64,000 nucleotides of DNA from UBA6398 sp963644855 (lineage in GTDB: Bacteria; Bacteroidota; Bacteroidia; Bacteroidales; Bacteroidaceae): the NCBI GenBank assembly GCA_963644855.1, contig CAVIQL010000001.1:1-64000 (forward strand), given 5' to 3'. Within the stretch, counting starts at the first letter, position 1, and the number at the start of each line of letters is the position of its first letter. The translations under genes were made by a program, and so were the position numbers. Below the pieces are notes generated by a model that saw nothing but the letters and a program-made list of their open reading frames with translations, did not search any database and was not told the DNA's origin. Positions 52,087 to 59,090 of the stretch are shown piece after piece.

Positions 52087-53604
52087 ATGTTTGAAGGACA
52101 ACCCAAAGGTCTATGGATCTTATCTCTTGCAAATACGGGAGAGCGTTTTGGTTATTACACCATGCTTGCCGTCTTTGCGCTGTTTCTCGGTGAAAACTTT
52201 GGTTTTAATGCCGGTACGGCATCGGAAATCTATACATGGTTTCTCACTGCGGTTTATTTTCTCCCTCTTTTCGGTGGTATGGCTGCTGACAAATGGGGAT
52301 ACAACAAGATGGTGATTATTGGTATCGTCATTATGTTTCTTGGCTACTTCTTTCTCTCCATACCATTGGGTGGAGGTACGGCCGCGGTAATTGCCATGGG
52401 AGCAGCATTGCTGCTCGTTAGTCTCGGAACAGGCTTCTTTAAGGGCAATCTGCAAGTTATGGTGGGCGACCTTTATAATACGCCCGAGTATGCCGGACAG
52501 CGTGATGCCGGTTTCTCATTGTTTTATATGGCAATCAATATTGGTGCACTTTTTGCTCCTACGGCTGCTACACGTATCATGGACTGGGCGCAAATGTCGC
52601 TTGGCTTTTCAAAGGCCGACTCATATCATTTTGCCTTTGCCGTAGCTTGTGTTTCTGTTGTGGTGAGCATTTTGGTTTATTTCCTTGGAAAATCCACTTA
52701 CAAGCAGGTGCTTGTTTCAAAGAAAAACGATGAGCTCAATTCGAAGGCCAATTCTATCGATGATGAAATGAGTCCTGCCGAAACCAAAGAACGCATTGTG
52801 TGTCTCGTTCTCGTTTTTGCCGTTGTGATATTCTTCTGGATGGCATTTCATCAGAATGGTTTGACGCTCACATGGTTTGCCGATGAGTTTACTGCGCGTG
52901 AAGCTACCGGCGTAACGGGTATGGAGTTTAGCGTAATCAATCTTGTTTGGTGCATCGCTATTGTGTTTGGTATTTGCGGCCTTCTTACCACAAGGAATAC
53001 TTCTGCAAAATCCATAATCTGCAATCTGCTTTTGATTATAGTTCCTGCAGCCATTTTGGGATATACTTATATGGAGACAGGTTCGGACGTTGTAAAGATT
53101 GACGCTCCTATATTCCAGCAGTTCAACCCTTGTTTTGTTGTAGCATTGACTCCTGTGAGCATAGCACTCTTTGGTTGGCTGGCACGAAAGGGCAAAGAGC
53201 CCAAGGCTCCCGTAAAGATAGGCTTGGGTATGCTTGTTGCTGCATGTGCCTACCTTTTGATGACAGTTTCGAGCATAGGTTTGCCGGCAACCGACCACCC
53301 AAATCACGTGGCAGACTTTAATCCCAATCTTCTTGTAAGTACTTATCTCATACTTACGTTTGCCGAGTTGTTGTTGTCGCCTATTGGAATTTCGTTTGTT
53401 ACCAAAGTAGCTCCGAGTAAGTACAAAGGTATGATGATGGGCGGTTGGTTTGTTGCCACTGCAATTGGCAACAAACTGGTGTCAATTCCAGGCCACATGT
53501 GGGACAAACCGCTTCCTGTGGTATGGGGAACGCTTATGGTGATATGCCTCGTAGCAGCACTCTTCATATTCTCGATAATTAAGAAACTCAACAGAGTTAG
53601 TTAA
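52087..53604 (+). CDS. POT-family peptide:proton symporter
   Basis: This 505-aa inner-membrane protein has about 14 hydrophobic segments. The POT signature at the N terminus is ANTGERFGYYTM. The usual first Glu of the ExxER motif is Asn here, while the second Glu and Arg are kept, a form I associate with Bacteroidota members. A second POT stretch is GTGFFKGNLQVMVGDLY. It probably imports di- and tripeptides with protons. It starts 20 bases after ybaK and is likely the last gene of the uvrA-ybaK transcript; a strong hairpin follows. Confidence 0.9.
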   Translation: MFEGQPKGLWILSLANTGERFGYYTMLAVFALFLGENFGFNAGTASEIYTWFLTAVYFLPLFGGMAADKWGYNKMVIIGIVIMFLGYFFLSIPLGGGTAAVIAMGAALLLVSLGTGFFKGNLQVMVGDLYNTPEYAGQRDAGFSLFYMAINIGALFAPTAATRIMDWAQMSLGFSKADSYHFAFAVACVSVVVSILVYFLGKSTYKQVLVSKKNDELNSKANSIDDEMSPAETKERIVCLVLVFAVVIFFWMAFHQNGLTLTWFADEFTAREATGVTGMEFSVINLVWCIAIVFGICGLLTTRNTSAKSIICNLLLIIVPAAILGYTYMETGSDVVKIDAPIFQQFNPCFVVALTPVSIALFGWLARKGKEPKAPVKIGLGMLVAACAYLLMTVSSIGLPATDHPNHVADFNPNLLVSTYLILTFAELLLSPIGISFVTKVAPSKYKGMMMGGWFVATAIGNKLVSIPGHMWDKPLPVVWGTLMVICLVAALFIFSIIKKLNRVS

Positions 53605-53632
53605 ACGTTCCACCTTATCAAATTGATATAAT

Positions 53633-53670
53633 AGCAAGGCGTGCCGCTAATTCATGCGGTGCGCCTTGCT
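53633..53670 (+). terminator. Hairpin after the POT gene
   Basis: AGCAAGGCGTGCCGC (53633-53647) pairs with GCGGTGCGCCTTGCT (53656-53670), with two mismatches and an 8-nt loop. It lacks a strong T-tract on the plus strand, so termination is likely but not certain. Confidence 0.65.
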
Positions 53671-53737
53671 TGTGCTTGTAAAGTGTTGGAATATGTTGTG
53701 GCATAATTGATTATGTGCTTTGTGGAAAAAGGACTTG

Positions 53738-53822
53738 ATGTCGCAAAAATTCCAAGCCTTGGAATTTAAATTAGGTCGGAACTTGTTTTTGCGATATCGG
53801 ACATAGTTTTTTCGTAATGCCG
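53738..53822. repeat. Mosaic palindromic repeat, copy 11
   Basis: A perfect 21-bp palindrome at 53747-53767 has half-site AAATTCCAAG, a central C and the reverse complement, with the same 10-1-10 geometry as the main unit. It is followed by AATTAGGTCGGAACTTG and a TTTTTGCGATATCGG tail. The copy lies in the 552-base gap before the TPR gene. The AT-rich stretch 53823-54098 has no gene or structure I can support. Confidence 0.8.
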
Positions 53823-54098
53823 TAAAAGGAAAAAATAAAGGCTGACGGAGTGTTCAAAATACGTTTTTAAGCACAGAAAATGCCTAATAGGTTGTAGAAA
53901 ATGGTGCGCTTTTATTGCACATAGGTTTGTTGGTGCGTGCAATTTTGTATGTATACATAGCAAAACGGGTATTTTTGATTGTTTTATTTGAAACAAAATA
54001 TTATATTGGTGTTATATGTTGATAATTAGAGGTGTATATTTTTTGAAATGCTAAATAGTGTAGAGGATTAACAAAAAAGATTGTTAAACGAAATGTTT

Positions 54099-54131
54099 TT
54101 TGCGGCTTTTTTCTGCGTTAAAGTAACTTTG
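54099..54131 (+). promoter_or_regulatory. Promoter of the TPR gene (-33 TTTG, 21-base spacer, -7 TAACTTTG)
   Basis: TTTG at 54099-54102 and TAACTTTG at 54124-54131, with 21 bases between, match the Bacteroidales consensus in both boxes and spacing. The ATG follows 25 bases after the -7 box. Confidence 0.85.
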
Positions 54132-54156
54132 CGTTCGGAAAAAGCAGAGTATTCTG

Positions 54157-54444
54157 ATGAACAAGATTACCGAAAACGAATTGTCTGAAATAAAGAATTT
54201 GCTTGAAGCAAACCAAACCGGTAAGGCTATTGGCAAACTCAATGAAATGATTCGGCTTTTCCCACAAAACGACGAACTTCTATATATGCGTGGAAACGCA
54301 AAGCGCAAAAACGGCGAATGGTCTGAGGCAATAAACGACTATCTTGCCGCTGTGGCAGTAAATCCAGAGAGCCCGGCACAACAAGCTGCCGAAATGCTCG
54401 GCGATATATTGGAGTTTAGGAACAAAGACTTGTATAATCAATAA
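54157..54444 (+). CDS. Small TPR-repeat protein
   Basis: This 95-aa soluble protein contains about two tetratricopeptide repeats: LLEANQTGKAIGKLNEMIRLFPQNDELLYMRGNAKRKNGEWSEAINDYLAAVAVNPESPAQQA. No signal peptide. It precedes a 2-oxoacid:ferredoxin oxidoreductase operon, but a terminator-like hairpin separates them, so it may only partly share the transcript. A chaperone or assembly role for the enzyme is possible but unproven. Confidence 0.85.
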   Translation: MNKITENELSEIKNLLEANQTGKAIGKLNEMIRLFPQNDELLYMRGNAKRKNGEWSEAINDYLAAVAVNPESPAQQAAEMLGDILEFRNKDLYNQ

Positions 54445-54450
54445 CAAAAG

Positions 54451-54481
54451 GGGCGGAGAATGTAAACATCTGCCCGTTTTT
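54451..54481 (+). terminator. Terminator or attenuator between the TPR gene and the oxidoreductase operon
   Basis: GGGCGGA pairs with TCTGCCC (one G-T pair), and inside it ATG pairs with CAT around a short loop with a two-base bulge. GTTTTT follows. No separate TAnnTTTG promoter was found between it and the ferredoxin gene, so partial read-through is likely. Confidence 0.55.
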
Positions 54482-54498
54482 GATAAATATAAATTGAT

Positions 54499-54729
54499 AT
54501 GGGAAAAATGAGAGGTGCAATAGTCGTAAACGTAGAGGCTTGCAAAGGTTGCCAGTTGTGCGTTGCGGCATGCCCTACAAAGATTTTAGCACTCGCTCCT
54601 GCAAAAGTCAACCACAAAGGGTATCCCTATGTGGAAATGACCGATTGGGAAAAATGCACAGGCTGTGCTTCGTGCGGCATAGTGTGCCCTGATAGTTGTA
54701 TCACGGTTTATCGCAAACGCGAGGAGTAG
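54499..54729 (+). CDS. 4Fe-4S ferredoxin-type delta subunit of 2-oxoacid:ferredoxin oxidoreductase
   Basis: This 76-aa protein has two complete 4Fe-4S motifs, CKGCQLCVAACP (residues about 14-25) and CTGCASCGIVCP (about 55-66). It should pass electrons from the thiamine enzyme to free ferredoxin. It is the first gene of the oxidoreductase set (ferredoxin, alpha, small membrane protein, beta, gamma). Confidence 0.92.
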   Translation: MGKMRGAIVVNVEACKGCQLCVAACPTKILALAPAKVNHKGYPYVEMTDWEKCTGCASCGIVCPDSCITVYRKREE

Positions 54730-54757
54730 AGTAGCAAGAAAAATATTATAGAAGATT

Positions 54758-55852
54758 ATGAATGAATCGAATGTTGTTTTATTGAAAGGCAACGAGGCAA
54801 TAGCCCACGCCGCCATTCGTTGCGGCGCAGACGCATTCTTCGGCTATCCTATCACACCGCAATCCGAAGTTCTCGAAACTCTGGCACTCCTTAAGCCATG
54901 GGAAACAACCGGAATGGTAGTGTTGCAAGCCGAAAGCGAAGTTGCTTCCATCAACATGCTCTATGGGGCAGGCGGTACCGGAAAACGTGCATTCACTTCC
55001 TCGTCAAGTCCCGGCGTAGCTCTGATGCAAGAAGGAATAACCTATATGGCGGGGGCAGAAATACCAGGCCTTATAGTAAATGTGCAGCGTGGCGGTCCTG
55101 GATTAGGCACCATACAGCCAAGTCAAAGCGACTATAACCAAGCAACGCGAGGCGGTGGAAACGGAGATTACAATGTTATCGTGCTTGCACCTTATTCTGT
55201 GCAGGAAATGGCAGACTTTGTGGATCTCGCATTCAACCTTGCTTTTAAATATCGCAATCCCGCAATGATTCTTTCCGATGGTGTTATTGGTCAAATGATG
55301 GAACGTGTGGTTCTTCCGCCTATAAAACCGCGCCGTACCGAAGAAGAAATTGCAAAGGAGTGTCCTTGGGCAACCAATGGGCACGGACTTAAAAACCGTA
55401 AGCCGAATATTCTCACTTCTCTCGAACTTGATCCTGCAATAATGGAGCAACGTAATTTGCATTTGCAGAGAAAATACGAGGAAATCAGAAAAAATGAAAT
55501 CCGTTTCGAAGCAACGCAATGCGAAGATGCCGACTATATTATCGTAGCATTCGGCTCGGCTGCGCGAATAGCTCAGAAAGCAGTGGATATGGCGCGTGCC
55601 GAAGGATTGAAACTCGGTTTGTTCCGTCCCATAACCCTTTGGCCGTTCCCGTATAAGCAATTGAACGAACTTTCACACAAGGTAAAGGGTATGCTTGTTG
55701 CTGAAATCAATGCGGGACAGATGATATTCGACGTGAAAATGGCTGCTGCCGAAAGCGGAATACCTGTAGAACATTACGGACGCCTTGGCGGTATGATTCC
55801 AACGCCCGACGAAATAATTTCAGCGTTGAAAGAAAAGGTGATAAAGAAATAA
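54758..55852 (+). CDS. vorB: 2-oxoacid:ferredoxin oxidoreductase alpha subunit (VorB/KorA type)
   Basis: This 364-aa protein shows the pyrimidine-binding half of the thiamine site: GNEAIAHAAIRCGADAFFGYPITPQSEV and the conserved QAESEVASINMLYGAGGTGKRAFTSSSSPG. Later come RGGPGLGTIQPSQSDYNQATRGGG and a transketolase C-like domain (IIVAFGSAARIAQKAVDMARAEG). The family oxidatively decarboxylates branched-chain 2-oxoacids or 2-oxoglutarate with CoA and ferredoxin. Which acid is used here cannot be read off; both VOR and KOR names are applied to close relatives. Confidence 0.9.
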   Translation: MNESNVVLLKGNEAIAHAAIRCGADAFFGYPITPQSEVLETLALLKPWETTGMVVLQAESEVASINMLYGAGGTGKRAFTSSSSPGVALMQEGITYMAGAEIPGLIVNVQRGGPGLGTIQPSQSDYNQATRGGGNGDYNVIVLAPYSVQEMADFVDLAFNLAFKYRNPAMILSDGVIGQMMERVVLPPIKPRRTEEEIAKECPWATNGHGLKNRKPNILTSLELDPAIMEQRNLHLQRKYEEIRKNEIRFEATQCEDADYIIVAFGSAARIAQKAVDMARAEGLKLGLFRPITLWPFPYKQLNELSHKVKGMLVAEINAGQMIFDVKMAAAESGIPVEHYGRLGGMIPTPDEIISALKEKVIKK

Positions 55853-55856
55853 AATC

Positions 55857-56099
55857 ATGGCAGAAGAGACCCAAATGCCGCAGTTCCCGCGTCATGAGCG
55901 CGACAAAAAGGCTGAAAGCCGCAGCAGATTTGCTTTGCGTCAAATCATGAACCTTCTCTTTATTCTGGGAGTGGTTGTGCTGATAGTTTTCTACTTTGTG
56001 CGTCCGGGAATTCAAAGCAGTCCGGCGTATATAATATCTGGAATGTTTGTGGTATTGGTTAAAATTGCCGAGATGATAATACGCTATCTTCCCAAATAG
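55857..56099 (+). CDS. Small two-helix membrane protein inside the oxidoreductase operon
   Basis: The 80-aa protein has a charged N terminus (PRHERDKKAESRSRF), then two hydrophobic segments (about residues 32-49, NLLFILGVVVLIVFYFV, and 55-75, AYIISGMFVVLVKIAEMIIRY). Nothing is recognised by sequence. It lies 4 bases after the alpha gene and 27 before the beta gene, so it belongs to the transcript. It may anchor the enzyme or its ferredoxin to the inner membrane, an inference from position only. Confidence 0.8.
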   Translation: MAEETQMPQFPRHERDKKAESRSRFALRQIMNLLFILGVVVLIVFYFVRPGIQSSPAYIISGMFVVLVKIAEMIIRYLPK

Positions 56100-56126
56100 A
56101 GATGGCGTGAAAAAATCAATAGAATT

Positions 56127-56894
56127 ATGACAAGAGAAGAAATAATCCAGCCGGAAAATCTTGTTTACGGTAAAAATACGCTTGTAAACGATACCCCGAT
56201 GCACTATTGTCCGGGGTGTTCCCACGGAGTTGTTCATAAACTTGTGGCAGAAGTGATTGACGAGATGGGACTTTCCGAAAAAACCATCGGGGTATGCCCT
56301 GTGGGGTGTGCGGTATTTGCTTATCGCTATTTGGATATCGACTGGCAGGAAGCCTCGCACGGACGTGCACCTGCCGTTGCCACGGCTTGCAAACGCTTGT
56401 GGCCCGACCGACTTGTGTTTACGTACCAGGGAGACGGCGATTTGGCGTGCATAGGTACGGCCGAAACGATTCATGCTCTCAATCGTGGCGAAAAGATTAC
56501 CATGATTTTCATAAACAATGCCATTTACGGAATGACCGGCGGGCAGATGGCTCCTACAACATTGGTGGGAATGAAAACGTCAACGTGTCCTTATGGTCGC
56601 GATGTCAATATCCACGGTTATCCGTTGAATATTACGGAGCTTGCAGTTAAGCTCGACGGAACGGCATTCGTTTCGCGCCAAAGCGTAGAGACTGTGGGAG
56701 CGATAAGAAAGGCTAAGAAAGCCATTCGCCATGCTTTTGAAAATTCCATGAAGGGTATCGGTTCTAATCTTGTGGAGATTGTGAGCACGTGTTCTTCGGG
56801 TTGGAAGAAAACTCCCGTAGAAGCCAACAAATGGATGGAGGAAAATATGTTCAAACATTATCAGTTGGGCGATCTAAAAGACGTACAGCCATGA
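56127..56894 (+). CDS. 2-oxoacid:ferredoxin oxidoreductase beta subunit (thiamine-diphosphate binding)
   Basis: The 255-aa beta subunit binds the thiamine diphosphate and its metal: FTYQGDGDLACIGTAETIHALNRGEKITMIFINNAIYGMTGGQMAPTT carries the GDG...NN signature. The HYCPGCSHGVVHKLVAEV start has the conserved CPGC of the family, and later cysteines at GVCPVGCAVF may help bind the third cluster. It overlaps the gamma gene by 4 bases (ATGA). Confidence 0.92.
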   Translation: MTREEIIQPENLVYGKNTLVNDTPMHYCPGCSHGVVHKLVAEVIDEMGLSEKTIGVCPVGCAVFAYRYLDIDWQEASHGRAPAVATACKRLWPDRLVFTYQGDGDLACIGTAETIHALNRGEKITMIFINNAIYGMTGGQMAPTTLVGMKTSTCPYGRDVNIHGYPLNITELAVKLDGTAFVSRQSVETVGAIRKAKKAIRHAFENSMKGIGSNLVEIVSTCSSGWKKTPVEANKWMEENMFKHYQLGDLKDVQP

Positions 56895-57427
56895 CAGAAG
56901 AGATTTTGATTTCAGGATTTGGCGGACAAGGTGTCCTGTCAATGGGAAAAATACTTGCGTATGCAGGAATGATGGAGGGTAAAGAGGTTACCTGGATGCC
57001 GGCATACGGTCCGGAGCAGCGTGGTGGCACTGCCAATGTAACGGTGATAATAAGCGATGAGAAAATATCGTCTCCTGTGCTGAGTGCATACGACACGGCT
57101 ATTTTGCTTAACCAACCCTCGCTCGACAAGTTTGAAAGCAAGGTGAAGCCTGGGGGAATCCTTATTTACGACTCCTTTGGTATAAGCAATCCTCCCACTC
57201 GTACCGACATTCATTCCTATAAGATTAACGCGATGGACGTTGCTGCGGAATTGAAGATGATGAAAACTTTCAACATGATAGTGCTTGGCGCTTATCTAAA
57301 GGTTCGTCCCATTTTGAACTCCGATGACATTGTTGCGGCATTGAAGAAATCATTGCCCGAACGCCATCACAATCTTATTCCAATGAACGAGCAGGCTATA
57401 TTAAAGGGCATGGAACTCATAAAATAG
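56891..57427 (+). CDS. 2-oxoacid:ferredoxin oxidoreductase gamma subunit
   Basis: This 178-aa CoA-binding-type gamma subunit starts MTEEILISGFGGQGVLSMGKILAYAGM and contains WMPAYGPEQRGGTANVTVIIS, the family hallmarks. A longer frame from 56789 was rejected because it lies within the beta gene; ATG 56891 forms an ATGA overlap with the beta stop. It is the last gene of the operon, followed 93 bases later by a very strong terminator-like hairpin that is also part of repeat copy 12. Confidence 0.92.
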   Translation: MTEEILISGFGGQGVLSMGKILAYAGMMEGKEVTWMPAYGPEQRGGTANVTVIISDEKISSPVLSAYDTAILLNQPSLDKFESKVKPGGILIYDSFGISNPPTRTDIHSYKINAMDVAAELKMMKTFNMIVLGAYLKVRPILNSDDIVAALKKSLPERHHNLIPMNEQAILKGMELIK

Positions 57428-57520
57428 TATCTCCTTAATTATAAGAGTCATATCAATAGCGAGTAGTCTCGCAAGAAAGTTTTGATAAGCCGTTGCGGCT
57501 TGATAAAAAACGGCTGTCGC

Positions 57521-57660
57521 AAAACCATATCCTATATCGATTTTCCGATATAGGATATGGTTTTTCTAATGTCAGACCTTTTTTAAAAAAGGTCTGACAT
57601 TATTTAAAAAAGGTCCGATATTAGAAAAACAAGATGCCTTGTTGTAAAAACAATGTTTTT
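57521..57660. repeat. Mosaic palindromic repeat, copy 12, with two large perfect palindromes
   Basis: A perfect 19-bp stem with a 6-nt loop (57521-57539 with 57546-57564, ending in GGTTTTT) is followed by a perfect 36-bp palindrome at 57567-57602 (arms TAATGTCAGACC...). A second 21-bp unit from 57606 can compete for the same left arm with two mismatches. Then comes AAGATGCCTTGTTG. The first hairpin would also end transcription of the oxidoreductase operon. The copy lies in a 375-base gap. Confidence 0.88.
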
Positions 57661-57766
57661 TGCGCGTTTAGAACGGAAATAGAATACGCTTTTGGCAAAA
57701 AACGATTTTTTGTGGAGAAAAAACGTTTTTGTAACTTAAAAAACTTCATAATTGTAGAAAAAAGAA

Positions 57767-57774
57767 TACCTTTG
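57767..57774 (+). promoter_or_regulatory. Putative -7 box for the aminotransferase gene
   Basis: TACCTTTG matches TAnnTTTG, 28 bases before the ATG at 57803. No -33 TTTG at the usual spacing. Confidence 0.5.
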
Positions 57775-57802
57775 TAAAATACCTATGTTTAAATAAACAA
57801 AA

Positions 57803-59047
57803 ATGAAAAGCAATAGAATATTTCTCTGTTTGGCTCACATGAGCGGCAATGAGATGAAATATATAAAAGAAGCTTTCGATACAAATTGGGTTGTGCCTCT
57901 TGGTCCTAACGTAAACGCTTTTGAAGACGATTTGAAGAAATTTGTGGGGCAAGACAAAGAGGTCGTAGCTTTGTGTTCCGGCACTTCGGCTGTTCACCTT
58001 GCGCTTACCGAGCTTGGAGTATCGGCGGGCGATGAAGTGATATGCCAAAGTTTTACGTTTTGCGCAAGCAGCCACCCTGTGAAATACCTCGGAGCTACGC
58101 CCGTGTTTGTTGACAGCGAAAAAGAAAGCTGGAACATGGACCCGCAGTTGCTTGAAAATGCAATCAAAGACCGCATCGAAAAAACGGGAAAGGCTCCCAA
58201 GGCAATAATCCTCGTTTATCTTTACGGAATGCCTGCAAAGATTGACGAAATAATGGCTATTGCTGAAAAATACAACATACCTGTGATAGAAGATGCCGCA
58301 GAAGGTCTTGGCTCTAAATACAATGGACAAGTTTGCGGCACATTCGGACATTACGGTGTGCTGAGTTTCAACGGGAACAAGATGATAACAACCAGCGGAG
58401 GCGGGGCTTTGATTTGTCCAAATGCCGAAGCAAAAAATCGTGTAATGTTCTTTGCTACTCAGGCACGCGAAGCCTATCCGTATTATCAGCACGAAAAAAT
58501 AGGATATAACTATCGGTTGAGCAATGTATGCGCGGGAATTGGACGCGGACAGATGACAATTCTCGATGAACATATAAAGCATCACCACCATATAGCTGAA
58601 ATTTATGCCGAAGCCTTTGAAAAAATCGACGGAATAGACTTCCACGGCAATTGGAACGATAAATGCGATTCTAATTTCTGGCTTAGCACCATTACTATCT
58701 CGCCCGAATTGCATGTAAACGGCGAAGAAAACGCTTATGCGGCAGTAGTGAAAGGCGCTGTGGGAGGTGCGGCAGGCGTTGTGCATCAGTCTACAAACGC
58801 CCACACATCGTGCGAACCCAACAACAACATTGAGGCAATGCGCGTGGCTCTCGACAAAGCAAACATCGAAAGCCGTCCGCTCTGGAAGCCAATGCATTTG
58901 CAACCTGTCTATAAGGATAGCCCCGCCTACGTTAATGGCGTGTCCGAGTCCTTGTTCAAAACAGGTTTATGCCTGCCAAGCGGTCCCTGTGTAAGCGAAG
59001 AAGATGCACAATATATAGCCAAAGAAATTTTGTTGAACCGCAAATAA
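57803..59047 (+). CDS. DegT/DnrJ/EryC1/StrS-family sugar aminotransferase
   Basis: This 414-aa PLP enzyme adds an amino group to a keto-sugar nucleotide. The N-terminal fold is typical: NWVVPLGPNVNAFEDDL, ALCSGTSAVHLAL, DEVICQSFTFCASS. Asp164 (VIEDAAEGLGSKYNG) holds the PLP ring nitrogen. Lys193 (SFNGNKMITTSGGG) forms the Schiff base. It is followed 43 bases later by a CapD/PglF-type dehydratase, so the two probably make a UDP-4-amino-sugar such as a bacillosamine or QuiNAc4N precursor for surface glycans or protein O-glycosylation. The exact sugar is inferred. Confidence 0.92.
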   Translation: MKSNRIFLCLAHMSGNEMKYIKEAFDTNWVVPLGPNVNAFEDDLKKFVGQDKEVVALCSGTSAVHLALTELGVSAGDEVICQSFTFCASSHPVKYLGATPVFVDSEKESWNMDPQLLENAIKDRIEKTGKAPKAIILVYLYGMPAKIDEIMAIAEKYNIPVIEDAAEGLGSKYNGQVCGTFGHYGVLSFNGNKMITTSGGGALICPNAEAKNRVMFFATQAREAYPYYQHEKIGYNYRLSNVCAGIGRGQMTILDEHIKHHHHIAEIYAEAFEKIDGIDFHGNWNDKCDSNFWLSTITISPELHVNGEENAYAAVVKGAVGGAAGVVHQSTNAHTSCEPNNNIEAMRVALDKANIESRPLWKPMHLQPVYKDSPAYVNGVSESLFKTGLCLPSGPCVSEEDAQYIAKEILLNRK

Positions 59048-59090
59048 TATTTGCAAGCCCTACCCAAAACATTCAATCCCTTTAATCATT

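Noticed and set aside
53766..53996. 76-aa minus-strand reading frame in the gap before the TPR gene
   Set aside because: It overlaps repeat copy 11, shows no domain and has no promoter; low-complexity AT-rich DNA explains it.
57746..58903. 385-aa reading frame on the minus strand
   Set aside because: It is antisense to the aminotransferase gene, which has full catalytic motifs. The antisense product has no recognisable domain and is rich in Cys/His/Phe as expected of a shadow frame.
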